From positions 1-64,000 of the forward strand of contig CAMZAD010000001.1 of NCBI GenBank assembly GCA_947304155.1: a stretch of 64,000 bases of DNA. The letters are read 5' to 3'. Both the position numbers and the translations under genes were made by a program. Each line of letters begins with the position of its first letter. The stretch's first letter is position 1. Shown here piece after piece: positions 9,393 through 19,680 of the stretch. The notes under the pieces were generated by a model. That model worked only from the letters and a program-made list of their open reading frames with translations, did no database searches and was not told the DNA's origin. The DNA is from an uncultured Candidatus Saccharibacteria bacterium. Lineage in GTDB: Bacteria > Patescibacteriota > Saccharimonadia > Saccharimonadales > Saccharimonadaceae.

Positions 9393-11063
9393 ATGTCAAA
9401 GATTTTTGAGCAGCTCGTGAAAATGCGTGGGCTAGGCTTAGATTTTTTGAAGCCAAAATATCTGTCGGACGCGGCGGTGGAGTCATATCTTCCAGATATG
9501 GATGTGGCGATAAAAACGATTCTTGAAGTAGTTGAAAAACAGGGGAAAATCATGGTCTATGGTGACTATGATGTTGATGGTGTGACGGCGACGACTTTGA
9601 TGTGCGAGGCTCTGAGGCTAGCTGGGGTGAAAAATGTCATCACGATGCTTCCGGATAGATTTATTGATGGCTATGGGATGAGCGAGCGTTGTTTGAAGCG
9701 TGCGATAGATGAAAAAGTGAGTCTGGTAGTTACGGTAGACTGCGGTAGTAATAACGCAAGTGTGATTTTGAAGCTGAAAGAGGCGGGAATTCCGGTTGTA
9801 GTGACGGACCACCACGAGATAATGGGTGAGCTACCAGAGGCGGTGGCAGTGGTAAATCCAAAGCGCACGGATATTACAAAGAAGGCGCAGGACCAGATTA
9901 AAAAATCTGGGCTGATTGACTTGGCGGGGGTTGGGGTGGCATTTATGATAGCGCGAGGTCTAGTTAAGGCAGGAAAAATTAGAGATGGTCAAGAGAAATG
10001 GATGCTCGATTTGGTGGTGATTGGCACGCTTTGTGACTCGATGAACCTATCTATTTTGAACCGAGAGCTGACTTTTTATGGGATGAAAGTCCTAGAGAAG
10101 ACTAGAAGACCGGGGCTAAAAGCTTTGATGGATGTGGCGAAGGTATCGCGACTGAACGCGGAGGCAATTGGTTTTCAGATTGGACCAAGACTTAATGCGG
10201 GCGGTAGGATGGAATCGGCGGAGATTTCTTTGAAACTTTTGATGTCGGAGTCGAAGGCCGAAGCGTTGGTTTTGGCGGAGGAATTGAACGAGCTAAATTT
10301 GGCACGTAGGACTGAGCAAATTGAGGCGGTAAAAGAGATAGAGGGAAAAACCGAGGAACTTTCGCGACCAGTGATTGTGGTGAGCGGAAATTGGCATGAA
10401 GGGGTGCTTGGTATTATCGCCGGAAGACTAGTTGAGAGATATCATAAGCCAGCTTTTGTGCTTTCAAGAGTGTCGGCAACAGATGAGGATGGCGATGGTT
10501 TTGTGGATGTTTTTAAGGGATCAGGTCGTAGCTTTGGTGAGTTTAATTTGGCGGAGGCTTTGAAGGCTTGCAAGGATTCAATTTACGGTGGCGGTGGCCA
10601 TGCTGGGGCTTGTGGTCTGAAAGTTTTGCCAGATAAAATTGATGAGTTCGCTCAAAAAATTAACGAGTATTATGAATCTTTGGGACTTAAAAACCAGGAG
10701 AGATTTTTAAAGACTACGCCGGAAATTTCGGAGGATGAACTGAAAGATTTTTCAGTTGAACTTTTAGATGAGCTTTCTAGCCTTGAGCCATTTGGAAATG
10801 GAAATATTGAGCCGATTTTTGAGTTAAAAGGGATGCGAGTTGATGAGGCAAGGCGAGTTGGAAAAGATGAGAAGCATCTCAGGATGGTGATAAGAGATAA
10901 AAATGAGGCGAAAATGACACTTATTGCGTTCTCAGCGCCAGAGAAGTGGCTTGAGATAAGGGTAGAAGAAAAAGTAAGTGTGGTGGTACAACTGACTCGA
11001 AACGAGTGGGGAAATCGTGTCTCGGTTGAGGGGAGAATACTTGAGATAAAAACAGGGTTGTAA
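9393..11063 (+). CDS. recJ: single-stranded-DNA exonuclease RecJ
   Basis: YGDYDVDGVTATTL, VTDHHE, GPRLNAGGRM, GGGGHAGACG. Confidence 0.95.
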   Translation: MSKIFEQLVKMRGLGLDFLKPKYLSDAAVESYLPDMDVAIKTILEVVEKQGKIMVYGDYDVDGVTATTLMCEALRLAGVKNVITMLPDRFIDGYGMSERCLKRAIDEKVSLVVTVDCGSNNASVILKLKEAGIPVVVTDHHEIMGELPEAVAVVNPKRTDITKKAQDQIKKSGLIDLAGVGVAFMIARGLVKAGKIRDGQEKWMLDLVVIGTLCDSMNLSILNRELTFYGMKVLEKTRRPGLKALMDVAKVSRLNAEAIGFQIGPRLNAGGRMESAEISLKLLMSESKAEALVLAEELNELNLARRTEQIEAVKEIEGKTEELSRPVIVVSGNWHEGVLGIIAGRLVERYHKPAFVLSRVSATDEDGDGFVDVFKGSGRSFGEFNLAEALKACKDSIYGGGGHAGACGLKVLPDKIDEFAQKINEYYESLGLKNQERFLKTTPEISEDELKDFSVELLDELSSLEPFGNGNIEPIFELKGMRVDEARRVGKDEKHLRMVIRDKNEAKMTLIAFSAPEKWLEIRVEEKVSVVVQLTRNEWGNRVSVEGRILEIKTGL

Positions 11064-11096
11064 TTTTGCTCGATATCTGGTATAATTCTCGCATAT

Positions 11097-11315
11097 ATGT
11101 CAATCAAAGTAACTAGAAAAGATCAGAACGAGGCAAACGAGAACATTATTCGTCGTTTTAATCGTAAGGTTTTGCAAAGTGGTATCATGCCACTCGCTAA
11201 GTCTCAACAGCGTTTTAGCAAACCAATCTCAAAACGCGAACGCCGTCGCAAAGCTATCCTTCGCGAAATTCGCAAAGCTGAGAAAACTGAACGCATTAAG
11301 TTAGGCTTGAAATAG
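11097..11315 (+). CDS. rpsU: 30S ribosomal protein bS21
   Basis: Small basic protein with S21-like RRFNRKVLQSG and KRERRRKA. Confidence 0.85.
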   Translation: MSIKVTRKDQNEANENIIRRFNRKVLQSGIMPLAKSQQRFSKPISKRERRRKAILREIRKAEKTERIKLGLK

Positions 11316-11319
11316 AAAA

Positions 11320-11345
11320 AATTACTCCTTCGGGGGTAATTTTTT
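11320..11345 (+). terminator. intrinsic terminator
   Basis: ATTACTCC-ttcg-GGGGTAAT + T-tract. Confidence 0.9.
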
Positions 11346-11382
11346 ATGAATGAAACGATTAAAAGATGTATAATGGTTACGT

Positions 11383-11910
11383 ATGATACTTGTTTTTATG
11401 GGCGGACCAGGGTCCGGAAAATCAACAGTTGGAAAAAGATTAGCTGAAGACTTGAAATGGCCTTGGATTTCTTTGGGTGAGATCCTGCGTCAAAGCAAGG
11501 AGCCTTGGGTAATAGAACGTTTAAAGACTGCGCAGCTCTTTGATGATGAGATGTCGACGAATTTGCTTTATTCTCAACTTTCAGGTGTAAAAGATGTAAT
11601 TATTGATGCATTCCCGAGGACTTTGAAACAGGCGGAACTGATGGTTGAACGCAACATAAAGCCAGATTTGGTAGTAGAAATGGTGGTACCACTAGAGGAA
11701 GTAAAACAGCGCTTGGCTTTGCGTGGACGTGAGCAGGATTCTGAAGCGGTGATTGAAGAAAGATATGCGATGTATGAGCAATCAAAGACTGAGATTTTGG
11801 CGTATTTGGTGGGGAATGGCGCAAAGGCGATTGCGGTGAATGGGGTTGGAACTCAAGATGAAGTCTATCGACGTGCAGTTTTAAATATAAAGGAGGCTAT
11901 CACAAAATGA
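11383..11910 (+). CDS. adenylate kinase-like NMP kinase, paralogue 1 (short LID)
   Basis: GGPGSGKSTVGKRLAEDL P-loop, DAFPRTLKQAE. Confidence 0.75.
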   Translation: MILVFMGGPGSGKSTVGKRLAEDLKWPWISLGEILRQSKEPWVIERLKTAQLFDDEMSTNLLYSQLSGVKDVIIDAFPRTLKQAELMVERNIKPDLVVEMVVPLEEVKQRLALRGREQDSEAVIEERYAMYEQSKTEILAYLVGNGAKAIAVNGVGTQDEVYRRAVLNIKEAITK

Positions 11911-12428
11911 TCATGATTTATGGTCCGGCTGGTTCGGGCAAATCAACCCAGGGTGAGATTTTAGCAAAAAGTTTAGATGGTAAGGCTCTGTCGGTTGGAC
12001 AGATTTGTCGCGAGAAGTTTGCAGAATACACTAAAACTGCGGCAATGGTACCAGAGGATCAGTTGGCGCTGGCGGTGCTTGATGAAGTGGCAGCGGCAGA
12101 GAATCAAGGTCTTAGAGTGGTTCTAGATGGTCAACCTTGGTCGGTTGATAGTAAAGGTTCAGAAATCTTATCAAACAAAACGAACGGTGCAATTGTGATT
12201 GATGTGCCTCGCGAAGAAAGCATTAAAAGACTCTCTTCACGCGGACGTGATGACGACCAACTTTCAAACTGGAACAAAAAACTAGACATGTACGAGTCTA
12301 GAATGCCACAATATGAAGCCATGCTGAAAGACAAAAATATTCCAGTTTACCACGTGGATGGCGTCGGAACGATTGAAGAGGTATCCGAACGAATGGCAAC
12401 TTTGTATAAAAAATTTGTTCAGGTTTAA
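11907..12428 (+). CDS. adenylate kinase-like NMP kinase, paralogue 2 (divergent)
   Basis: YGPAGSGKSTQGEILAKSL P-loop, DGQPWS at the DGFPR position. Confidence 0.65.
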   Translation: MIMIYGPAGSGKSTQGEILAKSLDGKALSVGQICREKFAEYTKTAAMVPEDQLALAVLDEVAAAENQGLRVVLDGQPWSVDSKGSEILSNKTNGAIVIDVPREESIKRLSSRGRDDDQLSNWNKKLDMYESRMPQYEAMLKDKNIPVYHVDGVGTIEEVSERMATLYKKFVQV

Positions 12429-12432
12429 CAGA

Positions 12433-12462
12433 TAAAAATAGCGCTTTTGGCGCTATTTTTTT
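12433..12462. terminator. bidirectional terminator
   Basis: AAAATAGCGC-tttt-GGCGCTATTTTTTT. Confidence 0.85.
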
Positions 12463-12478
12463 GTTCGGAAACTTTTGA

Positions 12479-13237
12479 TTATTTTCGTGGACAGTTTGGA
12501 AGAGTCAAAACTTCATGCCCATCTTCTGTGACGAGAATTGTGTGTTCGCAGTGACAGCCGATTGAACCGTCTGACAAAACAACACTCCAGCCGGATTCTT
12601 TGTCGACGTGGTTGTATGGTTTGCCGAGTGAACTCATTGGCTCAATACAAATACAATCGCCTGGTTTTAGAACATAGCCATGACCGCGACGGCCGTAGTT
12701 CGGAACTTCTGGGCTCATATGCATTTCTTTGCCGATGCCATGGCCAATGTAGTTTTCAATTACGCCGAGTTTACCACGACGGAGAACTCTTTCAACGGCG
12801 TTACCGACATCACCAAGGTGAACACCAGGAGCGACTTGGTCGATACCAGCCCAAAGAGCTTCTTCGGTGGTTTTGACCATTTGCTTTACGGCAGGATTAG
12901 CGCGGCCAACGACCTTAGTGAAAGCAGCGTCAGTGTAATAGCCTTTGTATTTGATGACTAAGTCAAAGCTGACTTTGTCGCCATCTTCAAGAGCGTAATC
13001 TGAATCTGGTGCGCCATGAACGAGCTCGTCATTGACGGAAATACAAATTGCGCCAGGGAATTTTTCTTCCAGCAAATCATAGGCGACAATAGCGCCACGA
13101 CTTTCAATCTTTTTACGAACCCAGTGATCTAGCTCGCGTTTGGTCATACCAACGTCGGCATACTCACGAAGTTCTGCGAGAATTTCACCTAATATCTTGC
13201 CGCCTTCTCGCATAGCGGTGATTTTTTCCATATCCAT
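12479..13237 (-). CDS. map: methionine aminopeptidase
   Basis: SVNDELVHGAPD, GHGIGKEMHMSPEVPNYG, HCEHTILVTEDG. Confidence 0.93.
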   Translation of the reverse strand: MDMEKITAMREGGKILGEILAELREYADVGMTKRELDHWVRKKIESRGAIVAYDLLEEKFPGAICISVNDELVHGAPDSDYALEDGDKVSFDLVIKYKGYYTDAAFTKVVGRANPAVKQMVKTTEEALWAGIDQVAPGVHLGDVGNAVERVLRRGKLGVIENYIGHGIGKEMHMSPEVPNYGRRGHGYVLKPGDCICIEPMSSLGKPYNHVDKESGWSVVLSDGSIGCHCEHTILVTEDGHEVLTLPNCPRK

Positions 13238-13283
13238 GGCATTTATTATACCTCTTTTGTTGTATTTTTAAAAACGTTTATGG

Positions 13284-13289
13284 TATAAT
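13284..13289 (+). promoter_or_regulatory. extended -10 of leaderless ftsA
   Basis: TTTATGGTATAAT, 7 nt before ATG 13297. Confidence 0.7.
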
Positions 13290-13296
13290 ACGGGGT

Positions 13297-14508
13297 ATGG
13301 AAGAGCAATCTAAATATGCATTTGGTGTTGATGTTGGTAGTGAGACTGTTCGCGCTGTTGCTCTTGAAATCAAGGGGGAAGATTCTATCTCTGTAATTGG
13401 TTATGGCGAGAAACGTCTTGAAGGTGGTATGCACAAAGGCGTCGTTTCTAACTTGGCTGGCCCGGCTGCTGCGACTGACGGGGCTTTGAAATTGGTTGAA
13501 AGCATGAGTGGTGTGAATGTGAACGCAGCTTATGTCTCGATTAACGGTGCGCATATTACCTCTGAAAAAGTGAATGGCATGATTGCAATTTCGCCAAATC
13601 AGGGAATTACAAATGAAGATTTGAACCGTCTTGAAGACACAGCAATGTCTGGAAGAATTACTTCAAACAGAGATGTGCTTGATGTTGTACCACTAAATTA
13701 CATCTTGGATGGACAGAGTGGAATTCGTTCGCCGCTTGGCATGACTGGAAATAAGATTGAGATTACGGCAAATGTGATTTCAGGTCTTCGTCCAAGTGTT
13801 GATGCTTTGGGTCGCGCAATGAGCGCTGCAAACCTAAATGTGCTTCGCTTTGTGCCAACTGCAGCAGCTGCTGCCAGGGCGGTTTTAAGCGAACGTCAGA
13901 TGGAAAATGGCGTAGCAGTGATTAACCTTGGCGCAACCACTACTTCTGTGGCAGTGTATGACGAAGGTGATTTGCAATATGTTGGTGTAGTGAACGCAGG
14001 TTCAAATAACATTACGAAAGACTTGGCAATTTCACTTGAGATTGATACGGAAGCAGCAGAACAGATTAAGCTTCGCTATGTAACGGCAGAATTCTTAGAT
14101 AGTGATAAAGAGATTTCGTTCAAGCATAACGGTGAGAATGTGGTCTTTTCTAAGAATGATGTAAATCAAATCGTAAGAGATCGTCTAGTTGATATTTTCT
14201 TACATGTCTACGAACTACTTGCTCGTGCGGGTTATGCTCAGAAATTACCAGAAGGTGCAGTGATTGTTGGTGCTGGCTCAAATATGCGTGGCATGGCTGG
14301 TTTTGCAAAAGAGGTGCTTAAGATGGCAATTAAAGTCGGTGTGCCTGGTGCAAATCTATCTGGTCTAGCAGAGCAGGTAGAGAAGCCTGAATATGCTACT
14401 GCACTTGGTTTGGCGCTACTAATGGCAGATGACGGCTGCGCGCCGATGCAAGGTGAGAAGGAAAAGAAGCCGTTTTCTCTCTTTGGACTATTCAAGAAAA
14501 AGAATTGA
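13297..14508 (+). CDS. ftsA: cell division protein FtsA
   Basis: FGVDVGSETVRAVALE, GAVIVGAGSNMRGM; followed by ftsZ. Confidence 0.92.
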   Translation: MEEQSKYAFGVDVGSETVRAVALEIKGEDSISVIGYGEKRLEGGMHKGVVSNLAGPAAATDGALKLVESMSGVNVNAAYVSINGAHITSEKVNGMIAISPNQGITNEDLNRLEDTAMSGRITSNRDVLDVVPLNYILDGQSGIRSPLGMTGNKIEITANVISGLRPSVDALGRAMSAANLNVLRFVPTAAAAARAVLSERQMENGVAVINLGATTTSVAVYDEGDLQYVGVVNAGSNNITKDLAISLEIDTEAAEQIKLRYVTAEFLDSDKEISFKHNGENVVFSKNDVNQIVRDRLVDIFLHVYELLARAGYAQKLPEGAVIVGAGSNMRGMAGFAKEVLKMAIKVGVPGANLSGLAEQVEKPEYATALGLALLMADDGCAPMQGEKEKKPFSLFGLFKKKN

Positions 14509-14533
14509 ACAAAAAATTTATTCAAAAAGTCAT

Positions 14534-14565
14534 GAGTTTTCGCTTTTTAGGTGAAAACTCTTTTA
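14534..14565 (+). terminator. intrinsic terminator between ftsA and ftsZ
   Basis: GAGTTTTC..GAAAACTC + T-tract. Confidence 0.8.
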
Positions 14566-14620
14566 TTATCTAGAAAGGTATGATACACTTAAAGTAATTT
14601 TATTAAGTGAGGAAAATAAA

Positions 14621-15814
14621 ATGCCTGAAATTAAACCTACAGAGGTGGAGAGTACAGCAAGCATTAAAGTTATTGGCGTCGGTGGCGCTGGTGGCTCAGC
14701 AATTAACCGCATGAAGGAAGTTGGCCTTTCTGGTGTTGAGTTTATTGCAGTTAATACTGATGCTCAAGCTTTGCATCATTCAGATGCTGACGTAAAAGTT
14801 CATATTGGTAAAGGCCTTGGTGCTGGCGGTGACCCTTCAAAAGGTCGCGAAGCTGCTGAGGAAAGCCGTGAGAATATCGGAAAATCACTTGAAGGTTCTG
14901 ATATGGTCTTCATTACACTTGGTGCTGGTGGTGGTACTGGTTCTGGTGCTGGTCCAATCGTCGCTAAGGAAGCTAAAGACCGTGACATTCTTACTGTTGC
15001 AGTTGTAACAAAACCATTCACTTTTGAAGGTGCACAGAGAAAACGCAACGCTGATCAAGCAATTGAAGCTCTTGCAACAGAAGTGGATGCTTTGATTACA
15101 ATTCCAAACGATCGTTTGCTTCAAACTATTGACCCAAGAACTCCATTAACTGAAACCTTTAAGATTGCAGATGATGTACTTCGCCAAGGTGTTCAAGGTA
15201 TCTCAGAACTCATTACTGAACATGCACTTATTAACCTCGACTTTGCCGATGTTAAGGCAATCATGAAGAACGCTGGCTCAGCTCTTATGGGTATCGGTCG
15301 TGCATCTGGTGAGAACCGTGCAAAAATCGCTGCTCGTCAAGCAATTGAGTCACCACTTATCGAGGTTAAAATCGATGGTGCAAGAGGCGTACTCTTCTCA
15401 GTTGCTGGTGGTTACGATATGTCAATGAGCGAAATCCAAGAAGCTGCTGAAGAAATCACTGGTGCAGTTGCTCCAGATGCAAATATCATCTTCGGTGCAT
15501 CTATTCGCCCAGAATTACAAGATGAAATCGCAATTACAGTGGTTGCAACTGGCTTTGATTCAGATTATTACCGTAAAAAGAGAGCTGCAGAGGCGTCTGA
15601 ATCTGGCGAAACTAACTTCGCTCCAACTGAAGAACCTACCCCAGCTTATAGCAATGTTCCAGAGGCTGATGCAGGCACAATTAACAATGATTATACAAAG
15701 GCAGCTGAGCCTGCAACAGAGCAGCCAACAAGCGCTTGGGATAGTTCAAACAATGATGAAGATGATCTTGATATTCCACCTTCACTAAGAGCAAGATTCC
15801 GTAATAAAAAATAA
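14621..15814 (+). CDS. ftsZ: cell division protein FtsZ
   Basis: GVGGAGGSAINRM, GAGGGTGSGAGP, C-terminal DDLDIPPSLR peptide. Confidence 0.97.
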   Translation: MPEIKPTEVESTASIKVIGVGGAGGSAINRMKEVGLSGVEFIAVNTDAQALHHSDADVKVHIGKGLGAGGDPSKGREAAEESRENIGKSLEGSDMVFITLGAGGGTGSGAGPIVAKEAKDRDILTVAVVTKPFTFEGAQRKRNADQAIEALATEVDALITIPNDRLLQTIDPRTPLTETFKIADDVLRQGVQGISELITEHALINLDFADVKAIMKNAGSALMGIGRASGENRAKIAARQAIESPLIEVKIDGARGVLFSVAGGYDMSMSEIQEAAEEITGAVAPDANIIFGASIRPELQDEIAITVVATGFDSDYYRKKRAAEASESGETNFAPTEEPTPAYSNVPEADAGTINNDYTKAAEPATEQPTSAWDSSNNDEDDLDIPPSLRARFRNKK

Positions 15815-15838
15815 TAGATAATCACAGGAGGTAGAGCG

Positions 15839-16291
15839 ATGAAGAACTTAAGAATCGGTGATAGCAAGGTGCTTGAAAGTCGTGAAACTCCTGATGGTAT
15901 GATGATTAGGCGTCGACGCGTGACTGCGGACGGACGTAGGTTTACGACGTATGAACGCGTTGAGATGCCAGCACTAGTAGTGCGAAAAAGAAGTGGCAAC
16001 AAAGAACAATTTGACCGCGATAAACTCCTCACAGCGGTTAGAAGAAGTGTTGGTAAATTCTTTAATTCAGATCTTGAGGTTGAAGACGTGGTTAACAAGG
16101 TAGTTGACCGCGTTTACGACCTTGGTAGAGATGAAGTTGAATCAAAAGAGATTGGTCAGGCAATTCTTGATGTGTTAGTGGAAGTGAATGAAGTGGCGTA
16201 TGTACGTTTTGCTTCAGTATTCTTGGAGTTTAAGACTTTGGAAGACTTCGAGAATATCATTCGCTCACAACGCAAAGAGACTAATAAATAG
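15839..16291 (+). CDS. NrdR-like ATP-cone protein lacking zinc-ribbon cysteines
   Basis: RRRRVTADGRRFTTYERVE and ATP-cone with NEVAYVRFASVFLEF. Confidence 0.8.
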   Translation: MKNLRIGDSKVLESRETPDGMMIRRRRVTADGRRFTTYERVEMPALVVRKRSGNKEQFDRDKLLTAVRRSVGKFFNSDLEVEDVVNKVVDRVYDLGRDEVESKEIGQAILDVLVEVNEVAYVRFASVFLEFKTLEDFENIIRSQRKETNK

Positions 16292-16302
16292 AAAGGACTA
16301 AA

Positions 16303-16566
16303 ATGAGGGTGGTAATGGTTGTACGTGATAACACGGAATACACCAGAGAGGCGATGGAGTGGGTAAAGGATTTTACTTACGAAACCGGCAACGAAGTTGA
16401 GATTTTTGACCCAGAGACGATTTCTGGTGAGATTTTTGCATCTGCGCATGACGTGGTGCGGTATCCGGCAGTTTTAGTAGTAGATAGCGACTCTAAAACT
16501 ATCGCAAAGTGGATGGGGGAACTTCCTCAGTTTGACGAAGTCACTTATGTTATGCGTAACGTGTAA
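16303..16566 (+). CDS. thioredoxin/glutaredoxin-fold-like protein without CxxC
   Basis: RDNTEYTREAMEWVKDF in place of CxxC helix, RYPAVLVVDSDSK.. G. Confidence 0.5.
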   Translation: MRVVMVVRDNTEYTREAMEWVKDFTYETGNEVEIFDPETISGEIFASAHDVVRYPAVLVVDSDSKTIAKWMGELPQFDEVTYVMRNV

Positions 16567-16617
16567 TTTATGTTATAATACATAAGATTAGTTATAGGGA
16601 AACTCAACGAGAAAAAT

Positions 16618-19521
16618 ATGAAATATAAGTCAGGTGAAAGAAGAAGGGCTCATGAGTACGAAAAAGCCGTACTTGAGTTCTGGCAAAAAGATAAAACTTT
16701 TGAAAAATCAGTCGACAATCGTGACGTAGATAAGTCCTACGTTTTTTATGATGGACCTCCGTTCATTACTGGTAATCCACATCACGGTACACTTCTATCT
16801 TCGATTGTGAAGGATGCAGTGCCACGTTTCTGGACCATGAATGGTTATAGAGTGGAACGCCGTTGGGGTTGGGACTGTCATGGTCTTCCAGCAGAAAATT
16901 TCGTTGAGAAACAACTTGGTATTACGGACCGTCGTGAGATTGGTACGAAGTGGCCACTAGAGACTTATATTACAAAAGCACGTGAATCAATGGTTGCAAA
17001 CTCTGAAACCTGGGAGTCAACAATTGCGCGTATCGGTCGTTGGGTAAACTTCAAAGGGGCTTATCGCACAATGGATAAGGACTTTATGGAGTCTGTTTGG
17101 TGGGCCTTTAAGACACTTTATGAAAAGGGCAAGATTTATGAAGGTCGCAAGGTTTTGATGTATGATACAAAATTCTGTACCCCTGTTTCTAAAGCTGAAG
17201 TGACGATGGATAATGATGCGTATCAGACTGTGACTGATCCATCGGCTTTCGTAAAGTTTAAGGCGGTCGGCGAAGATTATTACTTCCTCGCTTGGACTAC
17301 AACTCCTTGGACGCTTCCTGCAAACTTAGCGCTCGCAATTTCCCCAAAGCTCGAATATGGTGTTTATGAAGTTAATGGCGAGAAACTTGTACTCGCAACA
17401 AAACTTGCGGTTAAGGTACTTGGTGAAGAAGTTAAGCCTACCGAAAAGATTAAAGGCAAAGAATTAGTCGGTAAAGAATATGAGCCTTTGATTGAGACAG
17501 TTGCAAAGAAAGACCGCATGGAAGGTACTTATAAGGTTCATGGTGCAGATTTCGTTTCCGATGAAGATGGTACCGGTATCGTTCATATCGCACCAGCTTA
17601 TGGTGAAGATGACTACGCGCTTGGTACGGCTGAAGATGTTGATTTTGTCGATGTGCTTGATGAGAATGGCTACTATCTCCCTGAGATGAGCGAGAAATTA
17701 CATGAACTTGGCGTTCGTGACACTGACGAAAACGGTATGGAAATCTGGGCGGCAAATAAGTTTATCGCAAAGATTCTCGAAGAAAAAGGTATCGTCTTTA
17801 AGATTGAATATATTAAGCACGAATATCCATTTAACCCTCGTTCAAAGCAAAGGATTATGTATCGCGCATTCCCAAGCTGGTTCTTTGATATCGCTGGCTC
17901 AAAGCCTTTGATGATTGAAGAAAATGAGAATATTAACTGGTTCCCAGAGCATCTTAAACACGGTCGTTTTGAGAAGAATATCGAACAGGCTCCAGATTGG
18001 AACCTCTCACGTGACCGTTTCTGGGCAACTGCAATGCCAGTTTGGAAGGGTGACAAGGGAACCGTAAAAGTAGTTGGTTCTTATGATGAACTTTATGAAC
18101 TTTCTGGTGTACGTCTTGAAGATTATCACCGCCCATGGATTGATGAAGTCGAGTTTGATATTGATGGCGAACACTTTAAGCGTATTGAGAAGGTGCTCGA
18201 CTGTTGGTTTGAATCTGGCTCAATGCCATTTGCGCAACTTCATTACCCATTTGAGAATAAGGAAAAGTTTGAAAAGAATTATCCAGCAGATTTCATCGTG
18301 GAATATGTTGGCCAGGTCCGTGCATGGTTCTATTATGTTCATGCAGTAAATACTGCACTCTTTGGTCATAATGCCTATAAGAATGTGATTACAACTGGTA
18401 CACTTGCTGGTAATGATGGTAGGAAGATGAGTAAGTCACTCGGAAACTACACCGATCCGAATGAATTAATGGATAAGTTCTCAGCTGATTCACTTCGTTT
18501 CTTGCTTCTTTCAAGCCCAGTGCTTGCAGGTGAGGACTTTGCGTTGCTTGATAAGGATGTCTCAGACGTAGCACGTAAGCTTTCAATGATTTGGAACGTT
18601 TATGACTTCTTTACAATGTATGCTGAAGTCGATGGCTTCGATTCTAAAGATGCAATTTTGCCACAAGATGGTAAGAAGTGGAACTACGAGAATCCACTAG
18701 ATAGATGGATTATTTCAAGACTTTATGAGACCAGAAACCAGATTGATGCTGGCATGAGAGAGTATAATATTCCAAAGGCCGTGGAGGGCATCTTACCATT
18801 TGTAGATGACCTTTCAAACTGGTTTGTACGTCGTAGTCGTCGTCGTTTCTGGAAGGCTCAGGATGATGGTGATAAGATGGAAGCATATTCAACGCTTTAC
18901 TATGTCTTGGTTTATCTCTCTGAGATTATCGCACCATTTGTGCCATTCCTTTCAGAAGAACTCTATCAGAAGATGACTGGTGCAGGCGAGTCGGTGCACT
19001 TGCTTGATTGGCCAGAAGCTGGTGAGATTGATGAGGATGTCTTAGCTAAGATGGCTCATACAAGGGAAATCATTACGGCTGGCTTGGCACTTCGTATGCA
19101 GAAGAGCGAGACCGAAGACCAAATCAAGGTTCGTCAGCCACTTGCTGAGCTTGTGTATGATGGTGGGAAGCTTGAAGACTTCTATGAGACTATCATTGCT
19201 GATGAAGTTAACGTCAAACGCGTTGTAAATGGCTCTAAGATGGCTCTAGACAAGGTCTTGACTGATGAATTGAAGCAGGAAGGCTTTGCAAGGGAATTAA
19301 TCCGCTTCGTTCAAGCTGCACGCAAGAAAGCCGGACTCAATGTCGATGATCGTATTAAACTATCCGTTTCATGTAACGTTGCAAACGATATGCTTGATGT
19401 CGTGAAGAATGAAGTACTTGCAACTGACTTTACAACTAGTGTAGATGCAAAGAACTATGCTTACGATGAAATCGTTGAAATTGATGGTGAAAACGTTACG
19501 ATTTCATTAGAAAAAGCTTAA
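16618..19521 (+). CDS. ileS: isoleucyl-tRNA synthetase
   Basis: DGPPFITGNPHHGTLLSS, KMSKSLGNYTDPNEL. Confidence 0.96.
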   Translation: MKYKSGERRRAHEYEKAVLEFWQKDKTFEKSVDNRDVDKSYVFYDGPPFITGNPHHGTLLSSIVKDAVPRFWTMNGYRVERRWGWDCHGLPAENFVEKQLGITDRREIGTKWPLETYITKARESMVANSETWESTIARIGRWVNFKGAYRTMDKDFMESVWWAFKTLYEKGKIYEGRKVLMYDTKFCTPVSKAEVTMDNDAYQTVTDPSAFVKFKAVGEDYYFLAWTTTPWTLPANLALAISPKLEYGVYEVNGEKLVLATKLAVKVLGEEVKPTEKIKGKELVGKEYEPLIETVAKKDRMEGTYKVHGADFVSDEDGTGIVHIAPAYGEDDYALGTAEDVDFVDVLDENGYYLPEMSEKLHELGVRDTDENGMEIWAANKFIAKILEEKGIVFKIEYIKHEYPFNPRSKQRIMYRAFPSWFFDIAGSKPLMIEENENINWFPEHLKHGRFEKNIEQAPDWNLSRDRFWATAMPVWKGDKGTVKVVGSYDELYELSGVRLEDYHRPWIDEVEFDIDGEHFKRIEKVLDCWFESGSMPFAQLHYPFENKEKFEKNYPADFIVEYVGQVRAWFYYVHAVNTALFGHNAYKNVITTGTLAGNDGRKMSKSLGNYTDPNELMDKFSADSLRFLLLSSPVLAGEDFALLDKDVSDVARKLSMIWNVYDFFTMYAEVDGFDSKDAILPQDGKKWNYENPLDRWIISRLYETRNQIDAGMREYNIPKAVEGILPFVDDLSNWFVRRSRRRFWKAQDDGDKMEAYSTLYYVLVYLSEIIAPFVPFLSEELYQKMTGAGESVHLLDWPEAGEIDEDVLAKMAHTREIITAGLALRMQKSETEDQIKVRQPLAELVYDGGKLEDFYETIIADEVNVKRVVNGSKMALDKVLTDELKQEGFARELIRFVQAARKKAGLNVDDRIKLSVSCNVANDMLDVVKNEVLATDFTTSVDAKNYAYDEIVEIDGENVTISLEKA

Positions 19522-19538
19522 TAAAAAGCTAACTAAGG

Positions 19539-19568
19539 CCGCCATATATTAATATATGGCGGTTTTTT
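19539..19568 (+). terminator. intrinsic terminator after ileS
   Basis: CCGCCATATAT-t-ATATATGGCGG + TTTTTT. Confidence 0.9.
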
Positions 19569-19645
19569 GTGGCCTAGATGACTTAATTTTTGAAGTTTTA
19601 CCCCTGTTATATTTGATAAAATGCAAAAATGTGTTGTGAATAGTA

Positions 19646-19674
19646 TTGACAAATAAGCATAAGTGTGATACTAT
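19646..19674 (+). promoter_or_regulatory. promoter TTGACA-N17-TACTAT
   Basis: Consensus -35, good -10, 17-nt spacer. Confidence 0.75.
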
Positions 19675-19680
19675 TAGGGC

